Of a DNA stretch of 7,841 nt, positions 5,329 to 7,841 are shown one piece after another (the first letter of the stretch is position 1; each line of letters begins with the position of its first letter). The notes beneath the pieces were generated by a model. It made no database searches, was not told the origin of the DNA, and saw nothing but the letters and a program-made list of their open reading frames with translations. The stretch is taken from the NCBI GenBank assembly GCA_025353435.1, contig JANXQR010000236.1, positions 1-7,841 of the forward strand, written 5' to 3'. Source of the stretch: Acidobacteriota bacterium. Its GTDB lineage: Bacteria; Acidobacteriota; Terriglobia; Terriglobales; Acidobacteriaceae. The translations under genes and the position numbers were made by a program.

Positions 5329-6462
5329 ATGAGTCTCTCCAAGACACGGAAACTCGATATCTTTATCCACTCCAACTACAATCCCCTGACCAGCCGAGGC
5401 GGTATTGAGGTTGTTGTCAATCAGTTGTTAACGATCGCGTCGTCTGCCGGCTATTCGGTCGAATGCTTCTGTGGCGACACTACCGATAAGGATGTGAAAT
5501 CCGGCCAGATCCTTGTTCGTTGCAGAAATGTCCTTTTCAAATTCGGCGGCGCATCTTTTCTCAGCATGGGCAACAGCCTGCTGATTAAATATGCACGCAA
5601 GTCAAAGCTGATCATCTATCAGGAACCTTACCCCTCCCTCTGGCCCGCGTTGCTGGTCCTGCGCCTTCTGTACAGAATCCCTGTCATCGTCCTGGTTCAC
5701 GCCGATCCAACCGCTCCGACTTTCATCAAGCGTCTTTATGGATGGCTGCGCGCATTCGTCTTCTCCGGATGTACCTGTGTCGCCACGTCGCCGAACGTCG
5801 GTGATAAAGTCTTCTCTCCCCGGTTTGTCGACTCCAGGGTGATTCCCCTCTGCCTAGCCGATGTCCAACCCTCGGATTTACCCGCCAACATGTCCGAACT
5901 ACCTGAAAGATACGTTCTGTATTTCGGCCGCCTGGTCGGTTACAAGGGCATCGAATACATACTCAAGGCTGCCCGGTTCTTGCCCCACGTTAACTTCGTG
6001 ATCGCCGGTTCCGGGCCTCTGAGCAACTTGGTCTCGATTTCCGTCAAGGAGATGAATCTCACCAATGTATGCTTCATCTCTCGCTTTGTCTCCGAAAGCG
6101 AAAAGGAATTTCTGATCAGCAAATCGCAGTTACTCCTCTTTCCTTCTGTCACTGAAAACGAGGCTTTCGGAATCGTTCAACTTGAAGCCATGCGAGCCGG
6201 CAGGCCGATCGTGAACACCGACCTCGACACTGGAGTTAACTTTGTGGCGCCGCACATGCATTGCGCCCTTACCGTTCCAAGAATGAATGCCGAAAAGCTC
6301 GCCGTAGCAGTCGATCGTCTCTGGCAAGACGATGAACTCAGAGAGAGTCTGGGCGCCAATGCCCTCAAAAGATACACGGAATTCTTTACCATCGAAAAAT
6401 TCATATCAAGTTGGAAAAATCTGATTACGGAGACTATCAATGATCACGGCGGGAAAAATTGA
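5329..6462 (+). CDS. GT4 family glycosyltransferase (GT-B fold, retaining)
   Basis: A 377-residue GT-B enzyme, full length for the group-1/GT4 family, acting at the cytoplasmic face of the inner membrane to add a sugar from an NDP-sugar to a lipid-linked acceptor. The N-terminal acceptor domain carries the glycine loop NPLTSRGGIEVVVNQLL (18-34). The donor domain begins near 190 with YFGRLVGYKGIEYILKAA (198-215), where R201 and K206 are the usual phosphate-contacting pair. IAGSGPL follows at 225-231, and the E-x7-E signature is E278-AFGIVQL-E286 after FPSVTEN. The sugar cannot be told; the layout recalls mannosyltransferase-like WbaZ relatives. The ATG at 5329 is preceded by AGGGAG at 5308-5313 with a long spacer, so initiation may be inefficient. 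Its end overlaps the next gene by 23 bases, suggesting translational coupling and a shared pathway. Confidence 0.93.
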   Translation: MSLSKTRKLDIFIHSNYNPLTSRGGIEVVVNQLLTIASSAGYSVECFCGDTTDKDVKSGQILVRCRNVLFKFGGASFLSMGNSLLIKYARKSKLIIYQEPYPSLWPALLVLRLLYRIPVIVLVHADPTAPTFIKRLYGWLRAFVFSGCTCVATSPNVGDKVFSPRFVDSRVIPLCLADVQPSDLPANMSELPERYVLYFGRLVGYKGIEYILKAARFLPHVNFVIAGSGPLSNLVSISVKEMNLTNVCFISRFVSESEKEFLISKSQLLLFPSVTENEAFGIVQLEAMRAGRPIVNTDLDTGVNFVAPHMHCALTVPRMNAEKLAVAVDRLWQDDELRESLGANALKRYTEFFTIEKFISSWKNLITETINDHGGKN

Positions 6463-7444
6463 CATCGTCGGCGGCAGTGGCTTCATCGGTTCTTGTCTGG
6501 TCAGGACGCTGAGCGGTTATCCGCAGTTACAGGTCAGGATCATTGACAAGGCACCCAGTGTTGACTTCCCGCAGTTAGTGACACTGGCCGACGTCTGCAG
6601 CGTCGACTCGCTGCGCGCCGCGCTCTGCGAAAACTCCATCCTCGTCAATCTCGCGGCCGAGCATCGCGACGATGTCTACCCCATCACCCGATACGATGAC
6701 GTCAATGTCGGCGGTGCCCGCAAACTATGCACCGTGGCGCGCGAAAAAATCATCCAGACGATCATCTTCACCAGCTCGGTCGCCGTCTACGGCTTTGCCG
6801 AGGTCGGCACAGATGAGTCCGGGGCAATTGCCCCGTTCAACGACTACGGTCGCACCAAGTTCGAGGCCGAAACCATCTTCCGCGCTTGGCAGGCCGAAGC
6901 ACCCAAACAGCGTACGCTGGTGATCATCCGTCCCACAGTGGTCTTCGGTGAAAGAAACCGTGGCAACGTGTACAACATGCTCCACCAGATTGCCTCGAAT
7001 CGCTTTGTCATGGTCGGTAACGGCGAAAACCGCAAATCCATGGCCTATGTCGAGAATGTCGCGGGCTTCATCCAGCACTGCATGGATTTCAAACCAGGCA
7101 TCCACGTCTTCAATTACGTCGACAAGCCGGACTTCAACATGAATCGACTCGTCTGTCTCGTACTCGTTTTACTGGGCCGTCCGGCCACTATAGGAATGCG
7201 GCTGCCTTACTGGCTCGGCTTTCTCATCGGCAAGGGATTTGACTTGGTCGCCGCGGTTATTGGAAAGCGCCTGACGATCAGTTCCATCCGCGTTAAGAAG
7301 TTCTGCAGTAACTCCGTCTACAGCACCTCCGTCGATGAGTCCGGCTATCATCCCCCGGTGCCGCTGAATGAGGCCATCGAGCGTACGGTTCGCCATGAAT
7401 TCATCGCAGGCGGAGGAAACCAGCCGCTCTTCTACAGCGAATAG
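6440..7444 (+). CDS. gnu: Gnu-like GlcNAc-PP-undecaprenol 4-epimerase
   Basis: A 334-residue SDR epimerase that closely follows, from memory, the E. coli O157 protein Gnu (Z3206), which converts N-acetylglucosaminyl-diphospho-undecaprenol to the N-acetylgalactosaminyl form, giving a GalNAc-primed O unit. Visible landmarks shared with Gnu are the Rossmann GGSGFIG (11-17), LAAEHRDDVYP (71-81), TSSVAVYG (111-118), the catalytic Y136-G-R-T-K140, IIRPTVVFGERNRGNVYNML (162-181), KSMAYVENV (199-207), NYVDKPDFNMN (225-235), SSIRVKKFCS (281-290) and the terminal YSE. Ordinary soluble UDP-sugar epimerases lack the ERNRGNVYN and RVKKFC blocks. The stretch around 236-275, with LVCLVLVLLG and LPYWLGFLIGKGFDLVAAVIG, is hydrophobic and would suit contact with a membrane lipid substrate. 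The ATG at 6440 has GGAG at 6429-6432, spacer 7, inside the end of the GT4 gene. It implies a WecA-type initiating transferase elsewhere in the genome. Confidence 0.9.
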   Translation: MITAGKIDIVGGSGFIGSCLVRTLSGYPQLQVRIIDKAPSVDFPQLVTLADVCSVDSLRAALCENSILVNLAAEHRDDVYPITRYDDVNVGGARKLCTVAREKIIQTIIFTSSVAVYGFAEVGTDESGAIAPFNDYGRTKFEAETIFRAWQAEAPKQRTLVIIRPTVVFGERNRGNVYNMLHQIASNRFVMVGNGENRKSMAYVENVAGFIQHCMDFKPGIHVFNYVDKPDFNMNRLVCLVLVLLGRPATIGMRLPYWLGFLIGKGFDLVAAVIGKRLTISSIRVKKFCSNSVYSTSVDESGYHPPVPLNEAIERTVRHEFIAGGGNQPLFYSE

Positions 7445-7519
7445 CGGCCTTTGACGTTCTCTTGTCTATCGGCGGCGGCCCAACCCGCTCCACTCTCAGG
7501 ATCTATCGACTTTTCTGCA

Positions 7520-7525
7520 TACAAT
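7520..7525 (+). promoter_or_regulatory. Candidate -10 box (TACAAT) upstream of last gene
   Basis: TACAAT lies 37-42 bases before the proposed TTG start, inside the 117-base gap after gnu, in an A+T-rich patch. The sequence 17 bases upstream is not a good -35, and the gap also has no clear terminator, so read-through from gnu is equally possible. Confidence 0.2.
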
Positions 7526-7551
7526 AATCAAATAGGCTGAAGTCGCTTCTT

Positions 7552-7558
7552 GGGAGGG
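7552..7558 (+). promoter_or_regulatory. Ribosome binding site supporting a TTG start
   Basis: GGGAGGG ends three to four bases before TTG at 7562. The frame has a stop at 7538-7540 and no ATG before codon 18, so this site decides the start of the last gene. The spacer is slightly short. Confidence 0.5.
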
Positions 7559-7561
7559 CTA

Positions 7562-7841
7562 TTGGGACATAAGATTCGTGTAGCGATACAGGTGGATTTC
7601 TCCGATTCCTGGATGGGGGGACTGAACTACTTCAAGAACCTGATCGAGGCTGTCCAAGAATCTTTCCCTGACGCAGTCGAGTTTGTTGTCCTGAGCGGTA
7701 CCCGGATCAACACTCGCCTCCGTGAATGGTTTCCGCCCGTTGAAATTGTCAGCAATCGGATCTTTGATCGTTTCTCACTGCCTTGGTTCGCCCGCAAGCT
7801 CACCCAGAAGTTTTACCTCGCTGACCCGATTCTGCTCCGCC
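7562..7841 (+). CDS. Glycosyltransferase, N-terminal part (cut by window end)
   Basis: The frame is open from TTG at 7562 through 93 codons to the window end. It reads (M)GHKIRVAIQVDFSDSWMGG then LNYFKNLIEAVQESFPDAVE followed by FVVLSGT. A beta-strand of hydrophobic residues followed by a glycine loop (WMGGLNYFKNLI, residues 18-29) is how the acceptor domain of GT4-like GT-B glycosyltransferases begins. The donor domain with its E-x7-E motif would lie beyond the window, so the family assignment rests on the N-terminus and on the neighbours. The TTG is chosen for its GGGAGGG site. The only in-frame ATG in the first part (codon 18) would remove the first strand and so is unlikely. It probably adds a further sugar to the same lipid-linked oligosaccharide. 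Confidence 0.75.
   Translation, partial: MGHKIRVAIQVDFSDSWMGGLNYFKNLIEAVQESFPDAVEFVVLSGTRINTRLREWFPPVEIVSNRIFDRFSLPWFARKLTQKFYLADPILLR

Noticed and set aside
5295..5330. Overlapping TTGACT hexamers just before the GT4 gene as a -35 element
   Set aside because: The matching -10 would fall on the start codon and there is no TATAAT-like sequence there.
1..7841. CRISPR array, tRNA, rRNA or riboswitch
   Set aside because: No regularly spaced repeats and no sequence resembling conserved RNA genes were seen on either strand.

Overview
The window looks like part of a surface-polysaccharide (O-antigen or capsule-like) biosynthesis locus of a Gram-negative bacterium with moderately high G+C. The function is read from the proteins: two extended short-chain dehydrogenase (SDR) sugar epimerases, a hexapeptide acyltransferase, a Wzx-type flippase, a GT4 glycosyltransferase, a close relative of Gnu (the undecaprenyl-PP-GlcNAc 4-epimerase), and the start of another glycosyltransferase. 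The organism is less certain. A fragment at the left edge resembles a short C-terminal motif (VEHVxVxxGGQAIVG) that I know mainly from alphaproteobacterial hypothetical proteins, which hints at Proteobacteria but does not prove it.

Layout: 1-132 (-) is a fragment of that motif family. 129-1085 (-) is an intact NAD-dependent epimerase. 1090-1251 is the first copy of a ~162 bp direct repeat, followed by ~320 bp without a convincing gene. 1571-2194 (+) is an acyltransferase. 2278-2867 (+) is a broken epimerase that has lost its N-terminal half and carries a frameshift. 2851-3013 is the second repeat copy. 2980-3131 (-) is a scrap of a flippase 5' end, a diverged duplicate of the 5' end of the intact flippase at 3400-4827 (-). 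4828-5328 is a divergent intergenic region. 5329-6462 (+) GT4 glycosyltransferase and 6440-7444 (+) gnu overlap by 23 bp. 7562-7841 (+) is the beginning of another glycosyltransferase, read from a TTG start and cut by the window end.

How it may work together: Gnu would convert GlcNAc-PP-undecaprenol to GalNAc-PP-undecaprenol on the cytoplasmic face of the inner membrane. The glycosyltransferases would extend that primer with sugars supplied in part by the 129-1085 epimerase, the acyltransferase would decorate a sugar, and the flippase would export the lipid-linked repeat unit. The initiating phosphoglycosyltransferase (WecA-like), polymerase and ligase are not in view.

The most unusual part is 1090-3131. 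It is a mosaic of duplicated gene ends (epimerase 3' end, possible epimerase 5' end, flippase 5' end) that brackets the acyltransferase and records several past rearrangements. I do not see an undescribed defence, mobile or RNA system here; the novelty lies in this recombination scar pattern and in the Gnu context.
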